Source of the DNA: Albibacterium sp963696875
Lineage (GTDB): Bacteria; Bacteroidota; Bacteroidia; Sphingobacteriales; Sphingobacteriaceae
Assembly (NCBI GenBank): GCA_963696875.1
Contig: CAVOLQ010000007.1
Span: forward strand, 248,001-312,000
Direction of reading: 5' to 3'
DNA: 64,000 nucleotides
The translations under genes were made by a program, and so were the position numbers. The notes beneath the pieces are model-generated. The model was not told the DNA's origin. It did not search any database and saw only the letters and a program-made list of their open reading frames with translations. Positions 36,125 through 45,399 of the stretch are shown in pieces (the stretch's first letter is position 1; each line of letters opens with the position of its first letter).

Positions 36125-36371
36125 AGCCATCAGCTTTGAGCCTTAAGCTCTGAGCTGACGGCGGTATAAAATTTAGTTTATAAGCTATTAGGCTCGCAAT
36201 AAGAAGTCAGTAATCAGCTTAATTCGACTTACGAAGTCTCTAATCAACTTAAATGTGACTTCGTAAGTTTTCTTTTTTTTAACAAAAACCAGCAAAATAA
36301 GCTGACGAAATTCTCTTGCCGCACAAGGCCGACAAAATTTAGTAATAATCATAAAATTAAAGCTGATGGCT
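36125..36371. repeat. Inverted copies of an AGCCATCAGCTTT intergenic repeat
   Basis: AGCCATCAGCTTT occurs at 36125-36137 and its exact reverse complement at 36359-36371. Related words (GAGCTGACGGC, AAGCTGAAGGCT) surround both. A similar text (AGCTATCAGCCGTC...ATCAGCTTT) recurs at 46225-46252. These low-complexity CAGC/GCTG repeats lie only between genes. The rest of 36109-36390 holds a terminator-like hairpin and no gene. Confidence 0.5.
36227..36280 (+). terminator. Intrinsic terminator downstream of the outer-membrane receptor gene
   Basis: ACTTACGAAGTC (36227-36238) pairs perfectly with GACTTCGTAAGT (36257-36268), an 18-base loop, and a T-rich tail (TTTCTTTTTTTT) runs to 36280. It is 119 bp after the receptor stop codon and on its strand. 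Confidence 0.65.
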
Positions 36372-36390
36372 CAATGCTGAAAGCTGAAGG

Positions 36391-36864
36391 CTATACATGA
36401 TGATAAGGCTCATTTTTCATAATGGTATACGCGCGATAAAGCTGCTCAACAAAAAATAGGCGGATCATTTGATGGGAGAAAGTCATTTTGGAAAGGGAAA
36501 TTTTGCCGTCGGCTCTTTGGTAAACCGAATCGTCAAATCCATAAGGACCTCCTATTATAAACACTAAATGTTGAACACTGGCAATCATTTTCTTTTCTAA
36601 TAGCGTCGAAAATTGAACAGAACTATATTCTTTCCCTTGCTCATCCAGCAAAATAACTTGATCAGTAGAATTTAGACTTTTAAGAATGATTTCTCCCTCT
36701 TTCTTTTTCTGAAGGTCAAAACTCATTCCTTTATTTTTTTTAATATCCGGTATCACCACAAGCTTGAAATCGACATAAAACTTCAAGCGTTTCAAGTATT
36801 TTTCAATACCATCAATTAAATAGGGTTCATCGGTTTTGCCAATACAAATCAAACTAATCTTCAC
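36391..36864 (-). CDS. rlmH: 23S rRNA (pseudouridine-1915-N3)-methyltransferase
   Basis: A 157-residue SPOUT methyltransferase of standard size. The SAM-binding knot is visible as LVFIIGGPYGFDDSVYQRAD and the C-terminus as LSKMTFSHQMIRLFFVEQLYRAYTIMKNEPYHH, which is almost invariant in RlmH. It methylates pseudouridine 1915 in helix 69 of 23S rRNA. Monocistronic and divergent from the DUF3078 gene; a minus-strand TAATTTTG element (36886-36879) lies 15 bases before the ATG. Confidence 0.97.
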   Translation of the reverse strand: MKISLICIGKTDEPYLIDGIEKYLKRLKFYVDFKLVVIPDIKKNKGMSFDLQKKKEGEIILKSLNSTDQVILLDEQGKEYSSVQFSTLLEKKMIASVQHLVFIIGGPYGFDDSVYQRADGKISLSKMTFSHQMIRLFFVEQLYRAYTIMKNEPYHHV

Positions 36865-36947
36865 CGTGCAAAAAAAGACAAAATTAACGGAAACTAAAAA
36901 TCATTTGAATTGTATAAGGTTCAATAGTTAAACTCAAATAGGGGATT

Positions 36948-37835
36948 ATGAAATTGATATCATCTCTATTTTTTCTAATGTTTCTCATTTTTCAGGTTAA
37001 GGCACAAGATACCAATCTTCAAGATTCGACGTGGAAGATTCATGGTGAAAATACTTTTTTAATTTCACAAAGTTCTTTTTCAAATTGGGCATCTGGTGGA
37101 ATAAATGCCTTTTCTGGCAATCTGATTTTGAATTATAGTTTTAATTATAAAAAAGAAAGATGGAGTTGGGACAACAGGGCTTTAATAGGCTATGGTTTTA
37201 CTAAACAAAAAGGTCTGGGGCTAAGAAAGAATGATGATCAAATAAATCTAAATAGTTTATTGGGCTATGAAGCAGCGCCTCGTTGGATGTACACCTTCTT
37301 TGCTGATTTTAAAACTCAATTTACGGATGGCTTTATTTATAATACGGATGGGAGCAAACAGCTAATTTCAGCGGCATTTGCACCAGCCTATTTAAGTTTT
37401 GGACCGGGCTTTGCCTACAAAGAATCGGACAATTTCTATTTTAATATTTCGCCAGCCGCTCCTCGATTTATTTTTGTAAGAAATCAGGCTCTATCTGATA
37501 TTGGTGCTTTTGGAGTATACCCCGGCAAAAAAGTGAGAACTGAATTTGGTGCATTCTTTAACGCTTATTACAAAGTGAACTTGGTAGAGAATATTTCCTT
37601 TGAAAATATTTTAAAGCTTTATTCTAATTACCTTGATAAACCTCAAAATGTGGATGTTGATTATACGGCGAACTTGTTCATGAAGGTAACTAAATTTGTA
37701 ACGGTTAATGCTGGTGTTCAATTAATTTATGATGATAATACCTTGATTCCTTTCGAAACGAATGGGACGGTAGGTTTGCATAAAGCAGTACAAGTTAAAC
37801 AAATTTTGGGAGCAGGGCTGACCTATAAGTTTTAA
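36948..37835 (+). CDS. DUF3078 family outer-membrane protein
   Basis: A 295-residue protein with a signal peptide (MKLISSLFFLMFLIFQVKAQ). The family opening WKIHGENTFLISQSSFSNWASGGINAFSGNLILNYSFNYKKERWSWDN is characteristic of DUF3078. The remaining sequence is alternating beta-strands with aromatic girdles (FYFNISPAAPRFIFV) and ends in ILGAGLTYKF, an outer-membrane barrel-like C-terminal phenylalanine. Function unknown. Confidence 0.92.
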   Translation: MKLISSLFFLMFLIFQVKAQDTNLQDSTWKIHGENTFLISQSSFSNWASGGINAFSGNLILNYSFNYKKERWSWDNRALIGYGFTKQKGLGLRKNDDQINLNSLLGYEAAPRWMYTFFADFKTQFTDGFIYNTDGSKQLISAAFAPAYLSFGPGFAYKESDNFYFNISPAAPRFIFVRNQALSDIGAFGVYPGKKVRTEFGAFFNAYYKVNLVENISFENILKLYSNYLDKPQNVDVDYTANLFMKVTKFVTVNAGVQLIYDDNTLIPFETNGTVGLHKAVQVKQILGAGLTYKF

Positions 37836-37890
37836 TCGTTTTCTTTCATAGATCAATAAGAAAAGTTAAATTAGACGTTTATTGCGATCT

Positions 37891-39696
37891 ATGAACCCAG
37901 ACACAACAGCCTTTTACAAAGAAAATATTAAAGTATCCGATCAAAGGATACAAGAATTAGCTCGCAAATCGAACATGTTGGCACTATTTCGACTGCTTGT
38001 CATTGTCGGTGGTGCCATTGTCCTTTTTCAAGTCGTTCAAACGGAAGATGTCCTATTAACGCTAGGTTCATTTATTGCGACGGTACTACTCTTTTTAACG
38101 CTAGTTTTATTCCAAAGTAAAACCACAACGAAGAAAATAGCAGTTGAACGTTTTTTGAACATCAATAAAAATGAATTGGCCGTTGCAGAAGATATCAAGC
38201 AAAACGTTTATGATTCTGGTCAAGTAAATATCGACGATCAGCATATTTATACATCCGATCTGGATATTTTTGGTAAGGGATCTATTTATCAAATGACAAA
38301 CCGTTGTTCTACTTTAAATGGAAACAAGCTTTTGGCAACTTGGCTTTCTGAACCCGCCGCTAAAATTGAAATTGTAAATCGACAGCAATTTGTTCAGGAA
38401 CTTTGGTTGGATTTTCCATGGTGGCAGGAGTTACAAGCAAAACTGTTTTCAATCAATAAATCTAAATTAGATGAGCGCGAGTTATTAACAAACTATCTTG
38501 CGAAACCTTTCCATTTCCCGAAATCAAACTTTTTAAGGTATTATACTAAAGCTGCTCCTTTTTTATTATTAGCATTTGTGATATGGGCTATATTTATGCC
38601 TAAAATGGTTTCATTTGCCATTTTACTCGCTATCGGGCATTTGCTTTTGACCATGGGAATGGCGTCTAAAGTAAATCATGTTGCGGCCGGATTAAACAAG
38701 GGAGGGGATATTCTTGCCTTACTTTCGCCTGCTATTCAACAAATTGAAGAACGTGATTGGCAAAATAGTCTTGCTAAAGATATGCTGCAGGCTGTACAAA
38801 GTCTCGCCGGAATGCCGGTATATTCTTCAATAAAGCGACTTTCAGTACTTTTAAATCGTCTTGATGCTAGGCTAAATGTGTTTGTAGGAGCGATCCTTAA
38901 TATGTTTTTATTGTGGGATTTTAGACAAGTGTATGCTTTACTAGAATGGCAAAGAAATGAGTCGAAAGGGATAGTGGAAGCATTGGATTTACTGACCACG
39001 GTCGAAGTAGTAGGCAGTTTAGCCACTCTGAAATTTAATCATCCAGAATGGACATTTCCCGAAATAGCCACTGATTTTCCCACTGTGGAAGTGAAAAACA
39101 TAAAACACCCTTTAATTCCTCAAGCCACTTCCATTGCAAATGATTATAGTTTGGAAGCCCATCGAATCGCTTTAATCACCGGTTCAAATATGGCCGGTAA
39201 AAGTACATTTTTAAGAACCATTGGTGTAAATGCTGTACTCGCTTTGAGTGGTGCTCCAGTATGTGCCAATTATATGAAGGTTTCCATTTTGCAAATGGCA
39301 ACCTATATGCGGATTCGAGACTCTTTGAATGAAAGTACATCGACTTTTAAAGCCGAACTTGATCGAATACAAAAGATATTAGAATTGGTGAAGAACAATG
39401 ATCATACGTTTATTTTATTGGATGAGATGTTACGTGGGACTAACTCAATGGATAAATATCTGGGATCTAAAGCCATCATTGAAAAACTTATTCAGGAAAA
39501 AGGTGTAGGAATGGTGGCTACTCACGACTTAAAACTATCGGAGCTTTCAGAGGAATATCCGCAGATCGTTAAAAACTATCACTTCGATATTAAAGTTGAA
39601 GGCGAGGAAATGCTGTTTGACTATAAACTCAAAACAGGTCCTTGTACTACTTTTAATGCTTCCCTGCTCTTGAAAAAAATAGGAATTGAAATTTAG
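37891..39696 (+). CDS. Membrane-anchored MutS-like ATPase
   Basis: About 601 residues from the ATG at 37891; an upstream TTG is less likely. Hydrophobic hairpins lie at about 29-73 and 215-255, which is unusual for a MutS relative. The C-terminal MutS ATPase domain has Walker A TGSNMAGKST (430-439), Walker B TFILLDEMLRGTNSMD and the THD switch (VATHDLKLSEL). The mismatch-recognition and connector domains of true MutS are missing. This is the Bacteroidota family of short MutS-related proteins; a role in mismatch repair should not be assumed. Monocistronic. Confidence 0.88.
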   Translation: MNPDTTAFYKENIKVSDQRIQELARKSNMLALFRLLVIVGGAIVLFQVVQTEDVLLTLGSFIATVLLFLTLVLFQSKTTTKKIAVERFLNINKNELAVAEDIKQNVYDSGQVNIDDQHIYTSDLDIFGKGSIYQMTNRCSTLNGNKLLATWLSEPAAKIEIVNRQQFVQELWLDFPWWQELQAKLFSINKSKLDERELLTNYLAKPFHFPKSNFLRYYTKAAPFLLLAFVIWAIFMPKMVSFAILLAIGHLLLTMGMASKVNHVAAGLNKGGDILALLSPAIQQIEERDWQNSLAKDMLQAVQSLAGMPVYSSIKRLSVLLNRLDARLNVFVGAILNMFLLWDFRQVYALLEWQRNESKGIVEALDLLTTVEVVGSLATLKFNHPEWTFPEIATDFPTVEVKNIKHPLIPQATSIANDYSLEAHRIALITGSNMAGKSTFLRTIGVNAVLALSGAPVCANYMKVSILQMATYMRIRDSLNESTSTFKAELDRIQKILELVKNNDHTFILLDEMLRGTNSMDKYLGSKAIIEKLIQEKGVGMVATHDLKLSELSEEYPQIVKNYHFDIKVEGEEMLFDYKLKTGPCTTFNASLLLKKIGIEI

Positions 39697-39791
39697 GAAT
39701 GACTACGAAAGCTTTCGATTCTGACTAAATAATTACTTTTATAAATTACGCCACTTAATATCAATTTTTGAACCGTAAAAACAACCTATCT

Positions 39792-41276
39792 ATGATGAAA
39801 ACACTTACTCTTTTTTTTCTTTCTTTCCTTTTCATATCAAGTAGCTACGGTCAGTTGAAATTAGCCGCAGATTCTACTGTGGTCACTAAACATGAGGTTA
39901 CTGTAAAAGGACAACGCTTCGGTTATACTGCAACTACTGGTACCCAGCCGGTTTGGGATGCAGATGGAAAAACAATAGCCGCACTTTATTACACTTATTA
40001 TGAGCGGAATAATGTTAACAATCGTGCCGAAAGGCCATTGGTTATTTCTTTCAATGGCGGACCAGGGTCGGCATCTGTATGGATGCACATCGCTTACACC
40101 GGGCCTCGATTATTAAATATTGATGATGAAGGATACCCTATTCAACCTTATGGAATTAAGGAAAACCCATATTCCATATTGGACGTCGCCGATGTGGTTT
40201 ATATAAATCCGGTAAATACAGGCTTTTCAAGAATTCTAGATAAGGATGTAGACAAATCTACATTTTTTGGTACGAACGCAGACATAAAGTACCTGGCCGA
40301 ATGGATTAACACCTTTGTAAGCCGCTTTAACCGATGGGAATCTCCTAAGTATTTAATAGGTGAAAGTTATGGAACAACACGTGTATCCGGCTTGGCCCTG
40401 GAACTTCAAAACAGCCAATGGATGTATTTGAATGGTGTGATATTGGTTTCACCAACTGATTTAGGCTTAAATAGAAGCGGCCCCGTTGATATGGCTTTGC
40501 GTCTACCGTACTATGCCGCTACAGCTTGGTATCATAAAGTTTTACCGGCCGATTTGCAGCAAAAAGACTTGTTGGATATGTTGCCAGAAGTTGAAGCTTT
40601 CACTATCAATGAATACATTTCCGCATTGGTACGTGCAGGGTCATTGAGCGAGCAAGAAAAGAAACAAATCGCGACTAAATTGGCCCGTTATTCCGGACTT
40701 TCCGAAAAGGTAGTACTTCAAAATAATTTAGATATTGGGACTTCCTTTTTCTGGAAAGAACTGTTAAGAGATAAAGGTTACACTGTGGGGCGTCTAGATT
40801 CTCGTTATTTGGGAATTGATAAGGCCGATGCCGGTGTTCGCCCCGACTTTAATGCGGAACTGACTTCTTGGTTGCATTCCTTCACCCCAGCCATCAATCA
40901 CTATATTAGGAATGATTTGAATTATAAGACCGATATTAAATATAACATGTTTGGATCCGTTCATCCATGGGATAGAAGCAATGACCGTACTGGCGAAAGT
41001 CTTCGCCAAGCAATGGCGCAAAATCCTTACCTACATGTCTTGGTTCAATCTGGATACTATGATGGGGCCTGCGATTATTTTAATGCGAAATACAATATGT
41101 GGCAAATGGATCCTTCTGGCAAATTGCAAGAAAGGATGAGTTTTGCAGGCTATAGAAGCGGACATATGATGTACCTAAGAAAAGATGACCTTGAAAAAGG
41201 GAACGAAGATATTCGTGAATTTATCAAGAAATCGTTGCCAGGTAAAGGCGTACCCGCAAAGTACGAGATTAAATAA
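39792..41276 (+). CDS. S10-family serine carboxypeptidase, secreted
   Basis: About 494 residues from the ATG at 39792 or 39795 (signal MMKTLTLFFLSFLFISSSYGQ); an upstream TTG is unlikely. Early motif PLVISFNGGPGSASVWMHIAYTGPR (oxyanion region), nucleophile serine near residue 191 in LIGESYGTTR, and acid/base residues in YYDGACDYFNAKYNM and YRSGHMMYL. This is the standard S10 alpha/beta-hydrolase arrangement. It would trim C-terminal residues of peptides in the periplasm or outside. Confidence 0.93.
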   Translation: MMKTLTLFFLSFLFISSSYGQLKLAADSTVVTKHEVTVKGQRFGYTATTGTQPVWDADGKTIAALYYTYYERNNVNNRAERPLVISFNGGPGSASVWMHIAYTGPRLLNIDDEGYPIQPYGIKENPYSILDVADVVYINPVNTGFSRILDKDVDKSTFFGTNADIKYLAEWINTFVSRFNRWESPKYLIGESYGTTRVSGLALELQNSQWMYLNGVILVSPTDLGLNRSGPVDMALRLPYYAATAWYHKVLPADLQQKDLLDMLPEVEAFTINEYISALVRAGSLSEQEKKQIATKLARYSGLSEKVVLQNNLDIGTSFFWKELLRDKGYTVGRLDSRYLGIDKADAGVRPDFNAELTSWLHSFTPAINHYIRNDLNYKTDIKYNMFGSVHPWDRSNDRTGESLRQAMAQNPYLHVLVQSGYYDGACDYFNAKYNMWQMDPSGKLQERMSFAGYRSGHMMYLRKDDLEKGNEDIREFIKKSLPGKGVPAKYEIK

Positions 41277-41356
41277 AATGGGCTATTTAGAGTTAAATCC
41301 AAATGATTTTGCTTTTAAGATTTAGCATTGAGAGTGAATAAAAACGATAATAATGA

Positions 41357-42835
41357 ATGGATATATATGAAATAATCTCGATAGGACTCTATTTCCTATT
41401 GATGGTCGGAATCGGATTTTATGCTTACAAAAAATCTACCAGCAATGTAAATGAGTTCCTGCTAGGTGGTCGAAAGATGGGAGCCGCCGTAACCGCTTTA
41501 TCAGCCGGCGCGGCAGACATGAGTGGCTGGCTTTTGATGGGACTGCCAGGGGCCATGTTTCTTTCTGGTATTTCAAGCAGCTGGATAGCCATAGGACTTA
41601 CCATAGGGGCCTACATGAATTACATCTTAGTTGCACCTTTGCTTCGCATTTATACTGAAAAAGCGAATAATGCCATCACGATACCTGACTATTTTGAAAA
41701 GCGTTTTCGTGATAATTCGAGGCTATTGAGATTCATCTCCGCAATCGTGATCTTGGTATTTTTTACGCTATATACTTCAGCAGGCATGGTTTCTGGAGGA
41801 AGGTTGTTTGAATCGGCCTTTGGCATGTCTTATACTTCTGGTTTGTTGTTAACGAGTTCGGTAGTTGTTTTTTATACATTCATCGGTGGGTTTTTAGCAG
41901 TAAGTTTAACGGATTTTGTGCAAGGAACCATTATGGTTTTAGCCTTAGTTTTTGTTCCTGTCGTTGTTTTTACTCAATTAGGTGGAGTGCAGTCTGTATT
42001 CGAGACTATACACTTAGCAAATCCCAAGTACCTGAGTCTATTTGAAGGAACAACGACCATCGGAATTGTTTCACTATTGGCATGGGGTCTAGGGTACTTT
42101 GGTCAGCCCCATATTTTGGTTCGTTTCATGGCCATCGATACTGTGAAGCAATTAAAGTCTGCACGAAGAATAGGAATCACATGGATGATTTTTACTGTTG
42201 GCGGCGCGATGCTCGTTGGACTTGTCGGTATTGCTTATGTGGGTAAAATGAACGAAACGATCAGCGACCCTGAAACCATATTCATTTATTTTTCCAAAGT
42301 ATTATTTCATCCATTAATTGGTGGGTTCCTATTGTCCGCTATTCTAGCGGCAATAATGAGTACCATATCTTCCCAATTGTTAGTGACCTCCAGTTCTATG
42401 ACTGAAGACTTTTACAAGGCTTTTTTTAGAAGAAACGCATCTCAAAAGGAGTTGCTTATCATTAGTAGATTATCCGTTTTTGTAGTAGCTATTGTTTCTC
42501 TATCTCTATCCTTAAATCCAAAAGATACTATATTGGATTTGGTAGGTCATGCTTGGGCTGGCTTTGGCTCTGCATTTGGGCCGCTAATTTTACTTTCTCT
42601 CTTATGGAAAGGAACCACTAGAAACGGAGCAATTGCAGGTATGATGGTGGGAGGATTAACCGTTTTGTTGTGGACCTATTTAGAACATCCATACCACGAA
42701 ATGTATTCCATGATCCCCGGATTTATATTGTCATCCTTCTCCATTTATGTGGTATCCAAACTAACGCCTTCCCCAAGTGAAGAGGTTTTAACCGAATTTG
42801 AAGCGGTCAGAAAGGAATTAAAGGACACTTATTAG
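41357..42835 (+). CDS. putP: Sodium/proline symporter (SSS family)
   Basis: A 492-residue protein with about 13 membrane segments. SSS-family motifs include the N-terminal GGRKMGAAVTALSAGAADMSGWLLMGLPGA, the sodium-binding region, GWGLGYFGQPHILVRFMAI-like stretch (WGLGYFGQPHILVRFMAID), and AIMSTISSQLLVTSSSMTEDFYK. These match PutP closely; other SSS transporters have different text at GQPHIL. It would import proline with sodium. Monocistronic. Confidence 0.9.
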   Translation: MDIYEIISIGLYFLLMVGIGFYAYKKSTSNVNEFLLGGRKMGAAVTALSAGAADMSGWLLMGLPGAMFLSGISSSWIAIGLTIGAYMNYILVAPLLRIYTEKANNAITIPDYFEKRFRDNSRLLRFISAIVILVFFTLYTSAGMVSGGRLFESAFGMSYTSGLLLTSSVVVFYTFIGGFLAVSLTDFVQGTIMVLALVFVPVVVFTQLGGVQSVFETIHLANPKYLSLFEGTTTIGIVSLLAWGLGYFGQPHILVRFMAIDTVKQLKSARRIGITWMIFTVGGAMLVGLVGIAYVGKMNETISDPETIFIYFSKVLFHPLIGGFLLSAILAAIMSTISSQLLVTSSSMTEDFYKAFFRRNASQKELLIISRLSVFVVAIVSLSLSLNPKDTILDLVGHAWAGFGSAFGPLILLSLLWKGTTRNGAIAGMMVGGLTVLLWTYLEHPYHEMYSMIPGFILSSFSIYVVSKLTPSPSEEVLTEFEAVRKELKDTY

Positions 42836-42892
42836 GTTTTATCGTTGTTAAGTTAGGATTGGTTCCCACCAAAATGACCCTTTCTGCGAGAG

Positions 42893-42946
42893 TTTTCCGA
42901 CAATCCTGCGACTAATCAAGCATTTAGTCGCAGGATTGTCGGAAAA
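42893..42946. repeat. 23-bp perfect inverted repeat with 8-base loop
   Basis: The arm at 42893-42915 (TTTTCCGACAATCCTGCGAC + TAA) is the exact reverse complement of 42924-42946, with loop TCAAGCAT. It lies between the convergent putP and MATE genes. The T and A runs are at the outer ends inside the stem, the reverse of a terminator, and no U-tract follows on either strand. It looks like a dispersed palindromic element or a stable RNA hairpin. Confidence 0.75.
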
Positions 42947-43045
42947 TCATCGGATAATTGCCGTAAAACCTTAAAGGAAGCCTTCAATCAGGTATGGAGA
43001 TAATATAGAGATCTCTCGATCAATTATTATTCAATCGATTTCTTA

Positions 43046-44374
43046 CTAATTGACGTATTTCTTTTTAAAATGAATAATTAAAGGAAAACTTCTTATGAGC
43101 ATCCACGCTGCAAATGCCATCCAGATGCCGTAGAGTTGCATATCGAAATAATCCGAGATTAAAAGGACTGGCAAAAATCCTAAGAAGGTGGCAACAATTA
43201 AATTATTTCGAAGGTATTTCGCTTCTCCTAAGCCTTTGAAAATACCATCGTAAATATAAGCGAGGGCGTTGATGGGTTGCATGAGCAGGATAATCCAAAA
43301 TGTTGAAGTAAAAATCGCAATTACCTCGGGATCTTGATTGAAAATTAGACCAATTTGTTTATAGAACAGGGCGCATACTGCAATTAAGAACAAGGATACG
43401 ATTACTGAATATTTGCTAATGTCTTTGCTCATGTTCCATAGGCTGTGATAGCGTTTTTGTCCTAACAATCTTCCGGATAAAGCGTTTCCGGCATTGGAGT
43501 AACCATCGATAAAGAAGGAGAAAAATAACCAAATGTTCATTAATATACTCTGTGCGGCGATAAAGTTTTTGCCGTAGCCTGTGGCATATGCATTAGCTAG
43601 GAAAATCGCTACATTTAAAGTGGCTGTTCGAATAATGAAGTTGAAACTTAGGATGATCAGTGGTTTCAATGAGGGGTTTATTTTTTTTCTAAGTTTAAGG
43701 TTAAAAGGCGTTTTTGTGAAATAATAATATAGCGCCATGATCAGCATTACTGTTTGAGCGATAACACTAGCAATAGCAGCTCCTTTGATGTGCATGGCGG
43801 GAATTAGCCCTTCAATTCCGAATACTAGGGCAAAGTCTAGAACAACATTTAAGAGAGCACCAACAATACCGCATTTCATGGCCCAAATAGTGTTTTGCAT
43901 ACCTCTAAAAGCGCCATAGATAGCGAAGGTAACTAGAGTTAAAGGAAAGCCAATTGCGCGAATTTGATAATATTCCACTGCATACTCAAGAATTAAGCCT
44001 TCTGCATTATAAGCTCTAAATATCCAATTGGCAAAAATGGAAGTGCTGATGTAAATTAGGATACTGAGGGTTAAATTGAAGAAAATGGCTTGTGGAATAA
44101 GTGATTTTACCGCATATAGACGTCCAGCTCCTAAGTGTTGAGAAACGATTGCCGAAATCGCGGTTTTGGTTTGTGCCAACACCCATATTAACGCCGATAA
44201 AAATGATCCAACCAAACCAACGGCTGCCATGGCCTCAATAGAATGCAGTTTTACGTTTCCGATTATAGCAAGATCAGTAAGAGAAATGACTGCTTCCGCT
44301 ATTCCTGAGAAAATTGCGGGAATAGCTAAGGAATTGATTTCACGGAAGGTAATTTTTTCTTTTATCTCTGTCAT
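43046..44374 (-). CDS. MATE-family efflux transporter
   Basis: A 442-residue protein with 12 predicted membrane segments in two similar halves. The N-terminal block ITFREINSLAIPAIFSGIAEAVISLTDLAIIG and the paired second-half block FIDGYSNAGNALSGRLLGQKR are typical of MATE proteins of the DinF branch. It exports cationic compounds with a sodium or proton gradient. Divergent from the lipoprotein gene. Confidence 0.92.
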   Translation of the reverse strand: MTEIKEKITFREINSLAIPAIFSGIAEAVISLTDLAIIGNVKLHSIEAMAAVGLVGSFLSALIWVLAQTKTAISAIVSQHLGAGRLYAVKSLIPQAIFFNLTLSILIYISTSIFANWIFRAYNAEGLILEYAVEYYQIRAIGFPLTLVTFAIYGAFRGMQNTIWAMKCGIVGALLNVVLDFALVFGIEGLIPAMHIKGAAIASVIAQTVMLIMALYYYFTKTPFNLKLRKKINPSLKPLIILSFNFIIRTATLNVAIFLANAYATGYGKNFIAAQSILMNIWLFFSFFIDGYSNAGNALSGRLLGQKRYHSLWNMSKDISKYSVIVSLFLIAVCALFYKQIGLIFNQDPEVIAIFTSTFWIILLMQPINALAYIYDGIFKGLGEAKYLRNNLIVATFLGFLPVLLISDYFDMQLYGIWMAFAAWMLIRSFPLIIHFKKKYVN

Positions 44375-44434
44375 TCTCGCTTAAAGGTAGAAATTTATCT
44401 AAACGGAAATCTGCAAACCTCGGCAAAATAAAGA

Positions 44435-44442
44435 TATCTTTG
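44435..44442 (+). promoter_or_regulatory. -7 promoter element before the lipoprotein gene
   Basis: TATCTTTG, a full match, lies 9 bases before the ATG at 44452; a CTG at 44411-44413 is 21 bases upstream as a weak -33. The same octamer occurs before the glycosyltransferase genes at 53920 and 57450. Confidence 0.4.
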
Positions 44443-44451
44443 TAGCTATCT

Positions 44452-45381
44452 ATGCGAAATATCTTCATTACAGTTTTTATTATATCCGTATGGAGCATGT
44501 GCTTTTTCTCTTGTACAAATATGCCCACCAAGGGAAATAGAGATGGGAAGCGGACTCCTTTTGTACCCATCTCGGGGATTGATTTCTATGAAACCAGGCG
44601 TGCTTTTGCTAATGGCTTGTCTTTTGATACCACCGGTTTTCAGCAAGAGCCTATTTGGCATATTAATTTCACTAATAACGATTCTGTCAAAATCCATAGT
44701 TTAGAAGGCGATTCCATGCTTCATTATGCAATTCACTACGATCGTGATTCTATTTTTCATTTCGGACGAGAATGGTTTCGGGTTATTGATTTGGCGAGGG
44801 ATAGTTTGTTATTGCAACGCTTAACTGTTCAGAATTTGCGGGTAAAGGAGGCTAGATCGAATGTGTATATGAAATTTTATTCTGAGCGATTTATTCGGGA
44901 TAGTTTGAAGCGGCCGCTTGATGAATTAAGAAAACCTACAGCGCAAGATACTGCATTTGTGCAGAAAATGGTGGATAAGACGAATAATCATCCATATGAC
45001 TTAGATAGTTTGTTTGCGGCAAGGAATCCTGTCGTTTTAACGAGTATCAATCGGAATTTAAGAGTTCAGCCCCATGCTTTGAAAGAGGGGGAAGGGATTT
45101 CAAGGACGGCCGCCTATCAGTATCTTTATCCGGAGTTTGATATCCAAATCGATAACACGTATAAAGATTTTTATCACTCCTTTTCTGTTTTTGTGGATAA
45201 AAATGGAAAAATGACTGTGGCTCGATTTATTATAAGTCCGGAGTTTGAGGAGTCAAGAAGGAAAGTTTTGCAAGGGATTGTTGATCTTTATTTGGAAAAT
45301 TATATGCAAATTACACCTGGAAGCACTTTGGGCATTCCGCATAATACATTGATTATGCTTCATGTAAAGGGAGTGGAATAA
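44452..45381 (+). CDS. Conserved lipoprotein of unknown function
   Basis: A 309-residue protein. The signal peptide MRNIFITVFIISVWSMCFFSC ends in a lipobox-like cysteine at residue 21. The mature part is hydrophilic and beta-rich with a repeated ...DSLL... pattern and a C-terminal TonB-like block (FSVFVDKNGKMTVARFIISPEFEESRRKVLQGIVDLYLENYMQITPG), which may be a distant relative of TonB C-terminal domains. I do not recognise a named family. It is followed 18 bp later by an esterase gene in the same direction. Confidence 0.7.
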   Translation: MRNIFITVFIISVWSMCFFSCTNMPTKGNRDGKRTPFVPISGIDFYETRRAFANGLSFDTTGFQQEPIWHINFTNNDSVKIHSLEGDSMLHYAIHYDRDSIFHFGREWFRVIDLARDSLLLQRLTVQNLRVKEARSNVYMKFYSERFIRDSLKRPLDELRKPTAQDTAFVQKMVDKTNNHPYDLDSLFAARNPVVLTSINRNLRVQPHALKEGEGISRTAAYQYLYPEFDIQIDNTYKDFYHSFSVFVDKNGKMTVARFIISPEFEESRRKVLQGIVDLYLENYMQITPGSTLGIPHNTLIMLHVKGVE

Positions 45382-45399
45382 GTAGTTAATTATGTTTTT

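Noticed and set aside
39714..39727. CGAAAGCTTTCG palindrome after the MutS-like gene
   Set aside because: 12 bp without U-tract; likely chance in short intergenic DNA.
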